A stretch of DNA of 64,000 bases from Fibrobacter sp. UWR4 (GCF_003149045.1 NZ_QGDU01000002.1:83347-147346); one strand, 5' to 3'. Positions 20,244 to 29,720 are shown, counted from the first letter of the stretch. Translations and numbers: made by a program. The notes: generated by a model not told the origin, from the sequence alone.

Positions 20244-21998
20244 ATGGCATACGTAGCAATGGCCCGAAAGTGGCGCCCTCAGTCTTTTTCCGACATGGTC
20301 GGACAGGAACACATCGCAAAAACCCTCCAGAACGCAATTGAAGGAGGTCGCCTCCATCATGCATTCCTGTTTACGGGAACCCGCGGTGTAGGTAAGACTA
20401 CCAGTGCCCGTATCCTCGCAAGAACACTGAACTGCACCGGAGGCGATCCGCTGCACCCCTGCGGCGAATGCGAAAGTTGCAAGAGCATCCTTTCCGGAAG
20501 CTCCATGGACGTTTTCGAAATAGACGCTGCTTCCAACACCGGCGTAGACAACATCCGCGAAGTGATTGAAAAGGTTCAGTATCCTCCCGTTCTTGGCAAA
20601 TACAAAATTTTCATCATTGACGAAGTCCACATGTTGTCTACCGCAGCCTTCAATGCACTGCTGAAGACCCTGGAAGAACCTCCTGAACATGTAATTTTCA
20701 TCTTCGCCACAACCGAAGTCAACAAGGTGCTCCCCACCATCCTCAGCCGCGTGCAGAGGTTCGACTTCAAGCGTCTGTCCGTAGAACAGGTTCGTAGCCG
20801 TCTACGTTACATCTGCGAACAGGAAGGCATCACCGCCACCGACGAAACATTGGACATCTTCGCAGAAAAAGCCGATGGTTCCATGCGAGACGGCCTGACC
20901 TTCTTCGACCAGGCATTCGCCTTTACCGGCAACAACATGGACCCGGATTCCGTACGTAACGTGCTCGGAATTCCCCCGGTCGAACTGTTCTTTACGCTAA
21001 TCAACGCCATTGAAAGCCACGATCTGAAGACCTGTTTCAAGATGGTGGACGAAGCCTGCAAACGCGGTATCGAGTTCATGCCCTTACTGGACGGCTTCGG
21101 TAAGTTCCTGCGCAACTTGCTTTACACCCGTCTGGACGCGTTCACTGCAGATGCTCTGAACCTGACGGACGAGCTTTATTCCAAGTACAAGAGCGCAACT
21201 CCTAGTCTCAAGAACGGCGACATTCTGCGAATTTCCAAGATGCTTACCGACCTGCAGGGTTCTTTGCGTTACAGCACCAACCCAAGACTTATGGTGGAAA
21301 CCACATTCGCTAGAATGGCATGGCTGGACCACTTGGCAGACTTAAGACGAGCTCTGGCAGCCATTAACGACCCCTCCAAAGCCTCAGGTTCCGCCGACCA
21401 CGAGGCGTTAAAAAAAAAAGTAGCGGAAGTTAGTCAAATGCTGGACGCTTCCGAGGGAGCAGCAAGCGTCCCACAAGAAGCAAATCCCTTTGACGCCATC
21501 CAGAATGTTTTCTCCGGAAGTGGAGCCACTTATTCCCGATACGACATCGTATCCGCCTGGGGCTCCATCCGCGCCCGTATTGCTGACGAGGACATCATGT
21601 TCTCCGCCACATTAAACGACACACTTCTTGAGGTCGGGAACCTTCAGGAAACGCCGTTTCCCATCTCCCTCACCTACATCGGCGATAACATACAGGATTC
21701 CTGGAATTACAAGCAGATGGTGGAAAATCCGGACTACCTGGACCGAGTCAAGCAAATCCTCGAAGACAAACTCCAGACTCCTGTGGCGATTTCTGTCAAG
21801 ACCCGTACTTACAACGACGAAGAAAGACAGCAAAGGTATCAAGCCACCCTTTCCCCGTTGGAACTGGACCTGCAAAAAGAGCCTGGTTTCCAGAAATTCA
21901 TGCAGACTTTCAATTGCGAGCTGATTTTTTCCATCAAACCCAAGAAGAAAGTGGAACAGATCCAGGAATCCGAAACGGATTCGGAAATTTCAGACTAG
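20244..21998 (+). CDS. dnaX: DNA polymerase III gamma/tau subunit
   Basis: 584 residues. DnaX forms the clamp-loader core that loads the beta clamp. Domain I has Walker A G-T-R-G-V-G-K-T-T, a four-cysteine zinc module (C-x8-C-x2-C-x2-C), Walker B I-I-D-E-V-H-M-L and sensor I A-T-T-E; domains II and III run to about residue 370. A run of ten A residues at 21410-21419 (codons 389-392) may give a shorter gamma form. TATACT at 20231-20236 ends 7 nt before ATG, suggesting a leaderless message; a second in-frame ATG at 20259 is possible. ybaB follows after 39 bp, as in many bacteria. Confidence 0.96.
   Translation: MAYVAMARKWRPQSFSDMVGQEHIAKTLQNAIEGGRLHHAFLFTGTRGVGKTTSARILARTLNCTGGDPLHPCGECESCKSILSGSSMDVFEIDAASNTGVDNIREVIEKVQYPPVLGKYKIFIIDEVHMLSTAAFNALLKTLEEPPEHVIFIFATTEVNKVLPTILSRVQRFDFKRLSVEQVRSRLRYICEQEGITATDETLDIFAEKADGSMRDGLTFFDQAFAFTGNNMDPDSVRNVLGIPPVELFFTLINAIESHDLKTCFKMVDEACKRGIEFMPLLDGFGKFLRNLLYTRLDAFTADALNLTDELYSKYKSATPSLKNGDILRISKMLTDLQGSLRYSTNPRLMVETTFARMAWLDHLADLRRALAAINDPSKASGSADHEALKKKVAEVSQMLDASEGAASVPQEANPFDAIQNVFSGSGATYSRYDIVSAWGSIRARIADEDIMFSATLNDTLLEVGNLQETPFPISLTYIGDNIQDSWNYKQMVENPDYLDRVKQILEDKLQTPVAISVKTRTYNDEERQQRYQATLSPLELDLQKEPGFQKFMQTFNCELIFSIKPKKKVEQIQESETDSEISD
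21410..21453 (+). promoter_or_regulatory. Candidate programmed frameshift or slippage site in dnaX
   Basis: TTA followed by A10 and G lies in frame as L-K-K-K. Slipping to the +1 frame gives a stop after one Lys (TAG 21421); slipping to -1 gives four residues and then TAG 21431. A 6-bp stem CGGAAG/CTTCCG (21424-21429 with 21448-21453) starts 4 nt after the A-run. The product of about 392-396 residues would keep domains I-III, like E. coli gamma. Confidence 0.5.
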
Positions 21999-22037
21999 TT
22001 TTTTCTACATTACGTTTAAAAAAAAGAGGTTATCACT

Positions 22038-22346
22038 ATGGATATGAGCAAAATGCTGAAAGATCTTCAGAAAATGCAGAGCAAGATGATGAAAGCTCAG
22101 AGCGATCTGAAGGCACAGAGTTTCGAAGCTGAAGCCGGCGGCGGCATGGTCAAGGTCGCCATGAACGGTAAGGGCGTGGTCACCATGATCAAGATTAACC
22201 CGGACGCAGTGGACAAGGACGACGTGGAAGCTCTGGAAGACCTGATTATGGCCGCCATCAACTCCGCGGTGAAGAAGAAGGACGAAGCAACCCAGTCCAG
22301 CATTTCCGACATCACTGGCGGCATGAAAATTCCCGGTCTGATGTAA
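22038..22346 (+). CDS. YbaB/EbfC-family nucleoid-associated protein
   Basis: 102 residues, the usual size. These dimeric proteins bind DNA and often sit between dnaX and recR. The N-terminal amphipathic helix with M-L-K-D-L-Q-K-M-Q, the conserved G-G-G-M-V-K-V-A-M-N-G core and the C-terminal D-I-T-G-G-M-K-I-P-G-L are all typical. ATG follows AAAGAGG with a 9-nt gap. It is probably cotranscribed with dnaX, and a terminator follows at 22405. recR is not next. Confidence 0.93.
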   Translation: MDMSKMLKDLQKMQSKMMKAQSDLKAQSFEAEAGGGMVKVAMNGKGVVTMIKINPDAVDKDDVEALEDLIMAAINSAVKKKDEATQSSISDITGGMKIPGLM

Positions 22347-22404
22347 TCAAATTCTTCATTTTTTTGAAAAAAACGGCCATTCCAGGTCTGTTTAAATTTT
22401 TGAG

Positions 22405-22429
22405 GACGCCCCATGGGGCGTCTTTTTTT
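22405..22429 (+). terminator. Terminator of dnaX-ybaB
   Basis: GACGCCCC/GGGGCGTC, an 8-bp stem with a tight 2-nt gap, followed by T7. Confidence 0.88.
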
Positions 22430-22535
22430 CATTTCATCCAACAAAAATGAGGGTTCGTCCAATAACCCATCAAAAACCCTTTTAGGAATATGCCATTTTT
22501 TCTAAATTTGGGCCGTAAAATTAATTAGGAGTATT

Positions 22536-23966
22536 ATGTTCAGGCAAAAAGCCCTTTCGGCCGTATTGGCCGCAACATTGGCCCTCGGAATGGCCACCCA
22601 GACGTTTGCGGGTCAGACATACACCCGTGAAGAGGCCATTAAGGTGGCTCTCGAAAATTCTTCCGACGTCAAATCCGCAGAGGAAGCCTTAACCAAGACC
22701 AACGCCCAGGTGGACGAAGGTTACGGCAATGCATACCCCAGCATCGACTTGAGTGCAACTGTCACCCGTATTTTCGGACTCAAGGACGTGAAAAAGTCCT
22801 CCGACTTGACCAAAGCAGCCCAGCAAATGGCTATGGGCCAGGACGCAGACGGTCACCCCATGGCAAACGCCTACGACCAGCAGGTGATTGGTCCCGCCCT
22901 GGATGGTTTGATTTACGGTATGAAGTCTCAGGGTTATCGCTGGCAGTCTAGCATCGGCCTTACCGCAACACAGGTTCTCTATGCCGGTGGTAAGGTGGGT
23001 ACAGGTATCGAAATTGCAAAGACCGCCAAGCTCACCAGCGAAATTGCCTTGGAAAACACCAAGAACAAGGTTCGTTACGATGTGGAAGAAGCTTTTGACA
23101 ACGTAATCATCCTCGACAGTTCCGTTGTCATTACCGAAGAAAGCATCGCTCTTCTCCAGACAGCAGTTGATCTTGCTACCCAATCCTTCCAAAGCGGGTT
23201 GGGCAAGGAACTGGATGTGGTCCGCGCCCAGCTGGAACTGGACAACCTGAAGTCCACCCTGGAAGACCTGAAAAAGAAGCAGGTTCTTGCACGTAACGCC
23301 ATTCTGAATACCATGGGCCTGCCTTTTGACGCAGAAGTCAAGTTTATTGGTGATTTCCGCAATCCGGAAAACGCAACCATGCCGGATACCGCCATGGCAA
23401 ACGTCCTGAAGCGCCGTAAGGAAATTGCCCAGTTGAAGGCTGCCGAAGAAATCAATTCCAAATTGGTAGAAATCGAAGAAGGCGACTACAAGCCCACTGT
23501 GGCTCTGGTCGCAGGTCTCAAGTACTCTAACAACAAGAACGAATTTTTAGACTGGGATGCACCGGACTGGGACGAAAACATCAATAAGTACATCGCCCTC
23601 AGCGTCACCATGAACCTCTTCAACGGAAACAAGACCAAGTCTGGCGTAGCACAGGCCAAGTCTGACCTCCGCACTATCCAGCTGAAGCGTGAAACCGCAG
23701 AACGCGGATTCCGCCTGCAGATCGAATCCTGCGTAAGCGCCCTGGAAAACGCAACCCAGCAGATTGAAATGAAGAAGCGTTCCCTGGAACTTTCCCAGAA
23801 GAACTACGATCTGACCGAAGCTGCATACAAGGTAGGGCGTGAAACCCAGATCAACTACCTGACCGCAAACAACAGCCTCCGTCAGGCAAAGCTGGCCTAC
23901 ACACAAGCAATTAAGGAATGGAATACTGCATACAACGCACTGCTCCAGGCCACCGGTGAATATTAA
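22536..23966 (+). CDS. TolC-like outer-membrane efflux channel
   Basis: 476 residues with a signal peptide (to about residue 25). The rest is mostly long alpha-helix in two related halves (about 35-260 and 280-476), each with the Y-x-x-x-V-x-x-A-x-x-x-x pattern of the OEP family (V-R-Y-D-V-E-E-A-F-D-N-V; L-Q-I-E-S-C-V-S-A-L-E-N-A). It would form the trimeric exit duct of a tripartite pump with the next two genes, which follow at 16 and 17 bp. AGGAG precedes ATG. Confidence 0.92.
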   Translation: MFRQKALSAVLAATLALGMATQTFAGQTYTREEAIKVALENSSDVKSAEEALTKTNAQVDEGYGNAYPSIDLSATVTRIFGLKDVKKSSDLTKAAQQMAMGQDADGHPMANAYDQQVIGPALDGLIYGMKSQGYRWQSSIGLTATQVLYAGGKVGTGIEIAKTAKLTSEIALENTKNKVRYDVEEAFDNVIILDSSVVITEESIALLQTAVDLATQSFQSGLGKELDVVRAQLELDNLKSTLEDLKKKQVLARNAILNTMGLPFDAEVKFIGDFRNPENATMPDTAMANVLKRRKEIAQLKAAEEINSKLVEIEEGDYKPTVALVAGLKYSNNKNEFLDWDAPDWDENINKYIALSVTMNLFNGNKTKSGVAQAKSDLRTIQLKRETAERGFRLQIESCVSALENATQQIEMKKRSLELSQKNYDLTEAAYKVGRETQINYLTANNSLRQAKLAYTQAIKEWNTAYNALLQATGEY

Positions 23967-23982
23967 GAGAAAGAGGAAGAAA

Positions 23983-25032
23983 ATGAATAAGAACGTAACA
24001 AAACTCCTTACCATTGCAACAGCAGCACTCCTTCTCGCTGGTTGCGACCTTAAGAAGGACGAAAAAGCTCAGGAAGAAAAGAGCGTAACCACCATCGAAG
24101 AAATCCAGAAGCAGAACGGCAAGCCCGCTCGCGTCATTAAGGCGGCCCAGACAAAGCTTACCGATGTTCGAAAGTTCAGCGGCACTATCGAAGGCATGCA
24201 GCAGACTTACGCCATTTCCAAGATGAACGATCCTCTCGCAAAGATTAATGTACGAGTAGGAAGCTCCGTCAAGAAGGACCAGGTTCTTGCTGAATACGTT
24301 CGTTCTGCAGATAACACCCAGCTGGAACAGACTCAGGAACAGATTGCACTTCTGGAAAAAGCAACCGAGCGTATGCGCGAAGTTTATCAGAAGGGAGGCA
24401 TCAGCCAGCAGGACATGGATTCCCAGGAACTGCAGCTGAAGATTGCCAAGATGAACCTGGAAACTCTGGAACGTGCAAATAAGATTCTGGCACCTTCTTC
24501 CGGTGTTGTCACCGAAATGAAGTTCCAAGTGGGTCAGGTTCCGGGCCAGGGTCCGTTCTGCACCATCGCAAAGCTGGATCAGGTCATCCTGAAGCTGAAC
24601 ATTACCAGCCAGGACATCGGCCTTTTCAAGAAAGGCGCCCAGGCAACCGTATCTGTCAATGGAGAAAAGCTGAAGGGTAAGGTTACCACAATTCCTCTGG
24701 CAGCAAATCCCCAGACTCGTTTCTTCCCGGTCGAAGTTACCTTCAACAACAAGGGAAAGAAGCTTCTTCCCGGCATGTACATTACCGCAGACATGGACAT
24801 GCAGCAGGTCAGTGGCGTAGTCGTCCCGGTTGAAGCAATCGTTTACCGCAATGGCCTTAACACCGTTTGGACCGTGGATGCAGAAGGCAATGCCAAACGT
24901 AAAATCGTCCAGGTGGGCGTCCAGAGCAACGGCGAAATCATGATTACGGAAGGCATCCAGGATGGCGAAACAGTCATTGTGGAAGGCCAGTCCAAGATGA
25001 ACGACGGCGACAAGGTTCTCATCGTAGAATAA
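23983..25032 (+). CDS. RND periplasmic adaptor (membrane-fusion lipoprotein)
   Basis: 349 residues from ATG 23983, which follows AAGAGGAAG; an in-frame GTG at 23956 overlaps the preceding gene and spoils the signal peptide. The lipobox L-L-A-G-C at about residue 21 suggests a lipid anchor. A short alpha-helical hairpin (L-E-Q-T-Q-E-Q-I-A-L-L-E-K) is flanked by half-lipoyl motifs, and the C-terminal V-V-V-P-V-E-A-I-V-Y and I-T-E-G-I-Q-D-G-E-T-V-I-V-E-G segments are classical HlyD/AcrA-type. It links the RND pump to the TolC-like channel. Confidence 0.92.
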   Translation: MNKNVTKLLTIATAALLLAGCDLKKDEKAQEEKSVTTIEEIQKQNGKPARVIKAAQTKLTDVRKFSGTIEGMQQTYAISKMNDPLAKINVRVGSSVKKDQVLAEYVRSADNTQLEQTQEQIALLEKATERMREVYQKGGISQQDMDSQELQLKIAKMNLETLERANKILAPSSGVVTEMKFQVGQVPGQGPFCTIAKLDQVILKLNITSQDIGLFKKGAQATVSVNGEKLKGKVTTIPLAANPQTRFFPVEVTFNNKGKKLLPGMYITADMDMQQVSGVVVPVEAIVYRNGLNTVWTVDAEGNAKRKIVQVGVQSNGEIMITEGIQDGETVIVEGQSKMNDGDKVLIVE

Positions 25033-25049
25033 TCCGGGAGAATTTCTGA

Positions 25050-28000
25050 ATGATTAAGGCAAGTATTTACAAACCAATCACCATGCTCATGGTCATCTTG
25101 ACCATCGTGGTGTTCGGTATCTACACCTACCGTATGATGGTGGTGGACCTGATGCCGAAATTCGATATTCCCGTTGTGACCGCCGTGGTTGTTTACCCCG
25201 GTGCAAGCCCCGAAGAAATCGAATCTACAATCGTGAAGCCCGCCGAAGAACAGGTGGAACTGGTGGACGGTATCGACTACGTGCAGTCCATCTGTATGGA
25301 AAACTACGGTATTATTGTTGCCATGTTCAACATGGGCATCAACGTTGACGTGGCTGCAAACGACGTTCGCGCCAAGGTGGAAACGGCTGCAGCAGACTTC
25401 CCCGACGCAGCCCAGGCTCCGATTATTTCCAAGGTGGACATTAACGCCTCCGCAATCATGTCCATTTCCTTCACCGGTCCTGCAAACTCTACCGAACTCC
25501 GCCAGAAAGTGGAAGACGACATCGAACCTCTCTTCACTTCTGTTCCCGGCGTCGCAAGCGTAGATATCTTCGGTGGTACTACCCGCCAGATTTCTGTGGA
25601 ACTGGACAAGGATATGCTCAAGAACCGTGGCGTAGACATTGCCACCATGATGGGCATGTACGGCGCATCCAACTTGAACAACCCCGTGGGTGAAGTGATT
25701 GGCAAGCGCAAGAATACATCCGTCCGTACTTCCGGTAAGTTCCAGAGCCTAGACGAAATCCGCAATCTTGACCTCCCCACCGCAAGCGGCATTATTAAGC
25801 TTGGCGAAGTGGCCAAGGTCAAGGATACCGTCAAGACCATCACATCCGCATCTCGTTTCAACGGCGAAAACTCAGTTTCTCTCGACATTAAGAAGCGTTC
25901 CGACGCAAACGTAGTGGAAGTGGCTCAGGGCGTGATCAAGCGCATGAATGAAATCAACAAGACCCTTCCTAAGGGCTTTGAACTTCACCTGGTGTATGAC
26001 AAGTCTGAAGCTGTTAGCGAATCCATCGACAACGTGATTCAAAACATCATCGTTGCAATTCTCTTGACCTCCGTGCTGTTGCTCCTGTTCCTGGGTAAAC
26101 TTTCAACCATGTTGATTGCGGCTCTTACCATGCCTATTTCCGTGGTGGGTTCTTTCACCCTCATGTACTTCGCCGGTTTCGGTATCAACATGATGAGCTT
26201 GATGGCACTTTCTTCTGCTGTGGGTCTGTTGGTGACCAACTCCATCGTGGTGCTTGAAAACATCAATGCGAAATTGGCTGAAGGTCTTGATCCTAAGGAA
26301 GCCGCCTACAAGGGAACTTCCGAAATCATGGTGGCCATTATGGCATCCACCCTTACCAACGTCTGCGTGTTCGTGCCAATCGCCTTCATGAAGTCCATCG
26401 TGGGTATTTTCTTCAAGACCTACGGTATGACCATGGTTTTCGCAACGGTCGTGTCCCTCATCATCACCTTCACCCTTACCCCGCTCATGGCAGCCTATCT
26501 GTTCAAGGGCAAGAAGCGTGACGAAAACGGCAACATCATCGAAGAAAAGCCAGGCTTCATCGCTCGCTTCTTTGGCGCAATCATGGGAATCTTCCCCGCC
26601 ATCATGAACGCCGTTCGCTTTATCTACCTCAAGACACTTAGCTTTGCCCTTTCCATTTTCGGTGTGATCTTCCAGGTGGGCGCCCTTGTGGCCATGGTGA
26701 TGTTCGTAGGCTACATGGCAAAGAATCACATGACCGTGGAACTTTCTCCCCGTCAGGACCAGGGCATGATGGCCGTAACTCTGGAAATGCCTGTGGGTAC
26801 AAACATCGAAACTACCGACAGCGTAACCAGAATCATTGAAGCCCGTCTGAAGGACATTCCCGAAATCAAGCAGTACAGTGTGACGGTGGGTGGTGAAAAC
26901 GGCTTTACCTCCGTGAACCAGACCAAGATGCGCTACAAGTTGAAAAAGCGCTGGGAAGGCCGTACTCGTAGTACCGATGAAATCGTGGACTCCATCCGTC
27001 CCTACCTGGCAGACATTCCTGACGCCTACATTTCCATCAAGAGTACCTCCGCTTCCGAAATGAGCAACAACTCCGCAGGTGACGTAGTGCTGGAAGTCAG
27101 CGGTCTCCATAAGGACTCCGTCATTAAGGCAGCAGACCTTCTCAAGGCAGCCGTTGCCGACAAGATTGAAGGCGTTGTGGAAATCAAGTCCAGCTACGAA
27201 GCCGGTAAGCCGGAAATCCGTATGATTCCGAACCGCCAGGCCATGGCAGACTACGGTACAACCGTCCAGCAGATGGCAACCTACAACTACATCGCAGTAA
27301 GCGGTTACGAAGCAGGCACCTATACCGAAAACGGTGAAGAATACGACGTCTACTTCCGTATGCAGGAAAAGGACCGAGCATCCCACGCCGACATCGAAGA
27401 CCTCCCCATGCTCACTCCTAAGGGTTACGTTTCCGCAAAGGAACTCTTCTTCATCGAAGATGGTGCAGGTCCTACCAAGATCGAACGTAAGCGTAAGCGT
27501 ACTCGAATTGACGTTTCCATGAACTTGCTCCCGGGTCATACTACTGGTGAAATCATGGGCAAGGTTGGCGCTCTCGCTGCAGAAATGAAGGATCAGCTTC
27601 CTGAAGGTGTTACCACGGGCTTCGGCGGTAACGCAGACATGCAGAACGACATGGTGGAAGAATTCATTGCAGCAATCATCATGGCAATCCTCATGACCTA
27701 CATCTTGCTGGTTGCCTTGCTGGAAAGCTTCGCTCAGCCCTTCATCATCATGACCACCATTCCTATGGGTGCAATCGGCGTGTTCCTGGGCCTTATCTTC
27801 ACCGGCAAGGCACTGTCCATGATCGCCCTTATGGCAATCGTGATGCTTATCGGTGTGGTGGTGAACAACGCAATTCTTTTGCTTGACGAAGCAAACCGAC
27901 TGCTGCGTACAGGAGCCATGGGTAGACGCTCCGCCGTGATGACGGCAGCCAAGTCCAAGTTCCAGGCAATCGTGCTTGCAACACTTGCTTCCGTTGTGGC

Positions 28001-28205
28001 ACAGCTCCCGCTGGCATTTGCAATGGGTGGTGACGTGGCTGCCATGACCCAGCCCATGGGTATCGCTTCTGTGGGTGGTTTGATTGTGTCCGCAATCCTT
28101 ACCATGTACTTGATCCCCACCTTCTTCTGGCTTCCCAATGCTCTCTTTAGCAAGGCTAAGAAGGGTGTCAAGAAAGTGGCAAACAAGGTAAAGCGCAGCA
28201 AGTAA
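25050..28205 (+). CDS. RND-family efflux transporter (AcrB/HAE1-like)
   Basis: 1051 residues, the usual length. TM1 is followed by a large periplasmic loop (P-K-F-D-I-P-V-V-T-A-V-V-V-Y-P-G-A-S-P-E-E), TM2-6 at about 325-490, a second loop and TM8-12 at the C-terminus, with a Lys-rich tail. The TM4 motif reads G-L-L-V-T-N-S-I-V-V-L-E-N where AcrB has two proton-relay Asp (407/408); here Thr396-Asn397 replace them. TM10 reads G-V-V-V-N-N-A-I-L-L-L-D. Substrate is unknown. It is the third gene of the operon, ended by the terminator at 28236. Confidence 0.93.
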   Translation: MIKASIYKPITMLMVILTIVVFGIYTYRMMVVDLMPKFDIPVVTAVVVYPGASPEEIESTIVKPAEEQVELVDGIDYVQSICMENYGIIVAMFNMGINVDVAANDVRAKVETAAADFPDAAQAPIISKVDINASAIMSISFTGPANSTELRQKVEDDIEPLFTSVPGVASVDIFGGTTRQISVELDKDMLKNRGVDIATMMGMYGASNLNNPVGEVIGKRKNTSVRTSGKFQSLDEIRNLDLPTASGIIKLGEVAKVKDTVKTITSASRFNGENSVSLDIKKRSDANVVEVAQGVIKRMNEINKTLPKGFELHLVYDKSEAVSESIDNVIQNIIVAILLTSVLLLLFLGKLSTMLIAALTMPISVVGSFTLMYFAGFGINMMSLMALSSAVGLLVTNSIVVLENINAKLAEGLDPKEAAYKGTSEIMVAIMASTLTNVCVFVPIAFMKSIVGIFFKTYGMTMVFATVVSLIITFTLTPLMAAYLFKGKKRDENGNIIEEKPGFIARFFGAIMGIFPAIMNAVRFIYLKTLSFALSIFGVIFQVGALVAMVMFVGYMAKNHMTVELSPRQDQGMMAVTLEMPVGTNIETTDSVTRIIEARLKDIPEIKQYSVTVGGENGFTSVNQTKMRYKLKKRWEGRTRSTDEIVDSIRPYLADIPDAYISIKSTSASEMSNNSAGDVVLEVSGLHKDSVIKAADLLKAAVADKIEGVVEIKSSYEAGKPEIRMIPNRQAMADYGTTVQQMATYNYIAVSGYEAGTYTENGEEYDVYFRMQEKDRASHADIEDLPMLTPKGYVSAKELFFIEDGAGPTKIERKRKRTRIDVSMNLLPGHTTGEIMGKVGALAAEMKDQLPEGVTTGFGGNADMQNDMVEEFIAAIIMAILMTYILLVALLESFAQPFIIMTTIPMGAIGVFLGLIFTGKALSMIALMAIVMLIGVVVNNAILLLDEANRLLRTGAMGRRSAVMTAAKSKFQAIVLATLASVVAQLPLAFAMGGDVAAMTQPMGIASVGGLIVSAILTMYLIPTFFWLPNALFSKAKKGVKKVANKVKRSK

Positions 28206-28235
28206 CCTAAAGCTTTAGTACATTAGAGAGAGATA

Positions 28236-28267
28236 AGCCCGCAGGAGAAATCCTGCGGGCTTTTTTG
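28236..28267 (+). terminator. Terminator of the efflux operon
   Basis: AGCCCGCAGGA/TCCTGCGGGCT, an 11-bp stem with a short loop and T6. Confidence 0.93.
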
Positions 28268-28270
28268 TTT

Positions 28271-28379
28271 CCGAGGCGTAGGCTGTTGCATTTTGCAAAC
28301 AGCCCGAAGCCGAGCGCTGCAGCATGCAAAAGTCTTTGCATGTTATAACCGAGGCGCAGTCTGTTGCATTTTGCAAACA
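28271..28379 (+). repeat. Structured direct repeat (CCGAG element) before the GspE-type gene
   Basis: Two 31-bp copies (28271-28301 and 28349-28379) starting CCGAGGCG and ending TTTTGCAAACA differ at two bases. Each can fold TTGCA/TGCAA. Between them CATGCAAA (28323-28330) pairs perfectly with TTTGCATG (28335-28342). A related arrangement occurs on the other strand at 37790-37906. Confidence 0.7.
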
Positions 28380-28424
28380 ACTTTTGTCACGCAAGGAAAA
28401 TCTTCCTTACTAGCTTTGCGCACT

Positions 28425-29663
28425 ATGGACAAATTATGCAACAACATTTTTATACAGCAGGAAAATGGATTCTGCAAGGTTTTTCTGGAAAACGAATTTG
28501 ACGAATTTCTTCTGGAAAAAATCCGACACGAATACAATCAGAGGGTGATTCCCGTTAAAGCAAGTAAAGCAGAGATTAGCCGTTTGAATCGAGCCCGAAA
28601 CAAGGAAAATGACCAAGAAATCATCAGACAATTGGAACCAGGAAAAAAAGATTCCTCCTGGGAATCGGCTCCCATTATCAACCTGGTAGATAACCTGCTG
28701 GAGAACGCACTGGACGCAGGTGCATCCGACATCCACATTGAGCCACAGGAAAACGCACTCAGAATCCGTCTGAGACAGGATGGAATGTTAAAGGATTTCA
28801 AGACGTTGCCTTCATGGCTAGCAGAGCCCATCTTGATTCGTCTGAAAATTCTTGCCGAGGTAGACATTACCGACAGGCGTATTCCTCACGACGGAAGCTT
28901 CACCTTCGCAAGTACCTACGGTCCCGTCAACATCAGGTTAAGCACCCTGCCCATACAGGATGGCGAAAAATGCGTTCTAAGGTTGTTACCTCGGCAAGAC
29001 GCCACCAAGGAACTTCTGCTAGAAGATCTTATCAAGAGCAAGCCCCAAGTAGATTTTCTCCGGAAGGTATTCCATAGTCCTCAAGGTCTATTTCTCATTA
29101 CAGGTCCCACGGGCAGCGGGAAGACAACCACCCTACATACCGGACTGCGAGAAATAATCCACCAGCAAATCAATGTTACTACCATCGAAGATCCAGTGGA
29201 GTATGTGCTAGAAGGCGCTAACCAGGTGCAGGTAAATGAGAAATGTGGTTTTACCTTCCCTACCGCCCTGCGTTCCATTCTAAGACAGGATCCAGACGTC
29301 ATCCTCGTTGGCGAAATTAGGGACCAGGAAACCGCCCAGATTGCCATGCGGGCAGCCCAGACAGGTCACTTGGTACTTTCCACACTCCACACAAACAGCG
29401 CAGAAGCAGCATTCACCCGGCTTCAGGATCTTGGAGTAGATTCATCTTGCATCAAGGACGCTCTACTAGGCGTCATGTCGCAACGTCTGGTACGAAAATC
29501 ATCTGCAATACCCGGCGTATATTCGGGACGATTGGCCCTGACGGAAATCATCCGCGGGGACGGAACCCTTATAGACGGATGCCTAAAGGACTGCGCCAGC
29601 AAGGCAATTGAACAAGGTTTTACGGACTCTCAGGAAATAGAGCACATATTAGGCTCTGTTTAG
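28425..29663 (+). CDS. Orphan GspE/PilB-type secretion ATPase
   Basis: 412 residues from ATG 28425; the open frame reaches 28293 but the first 44 codons cover repeat sequence. Seen are the Walker A G-P-T-G-S-G-K-T-T-T-L-H (about 227-238), the Asp box T-T-I-E-D-P-V-E, Walker B D-P-D-V-I-L-V-G-E-I-R-D and the His box H-L-V-L-S-T-L-H-T-N. Such hexamers drive type II secretion or type IV pilus assembly. The N-terminal region is short, and the usual C-terminal tetracysteine zinc motif after R-L-V-R is absent. No gspF/pilC or other pilus gene is nearby. TAGCTT 8 nt before ATG may be a weak leaderless promoter. Confidence 0.85.
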   Translation: MDKLCNNIFIQQENGFCKVFLENEFDEFLLEKIRHEYNQRVIPVKASKAEISRLNRARNKENDQEIIRQLEPGKKDSSWESAPIINLVDNLLENALDAGASDIHIEPQENALRIRLRQDGMLKDFKTLPSWLAEPILIRLKILAEVDITDRRIPHDGSFTFASTYGPVNIRLSTLPIQDGEKCVLRLLPRQDATKELLLEDLIKSKPQVDFLRKVFHSPQGLFLITGPTGSGKTTTLHTGLREIIHQQINVTTIEDPVEYVLEGANQVQVNEKCGFTFPTALRSILRQDPDVILVGEIRDQETAQIAMRAAQTGHLVLSTLHTNSAEAAFTRLQDLGVDSSCIKDALLGVMSQRLVRKSSAIPGVYSGRLALTEIIRGDGTLIDGCLKDCASKAIEQGFTDSQEIEHILGSV

Positions 29664-29720
29664 AACACTCGACTATACATCCTGACGATTTTTTTACAAA
29701 CCTTTTCTATATTGCTCGGT

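Noticed and set aside
28293..28424. 44-codon N-terminal extension of the GspE-type protein
   Set aside because: These codons translate the structured repeat region and give no protein-like sequence.
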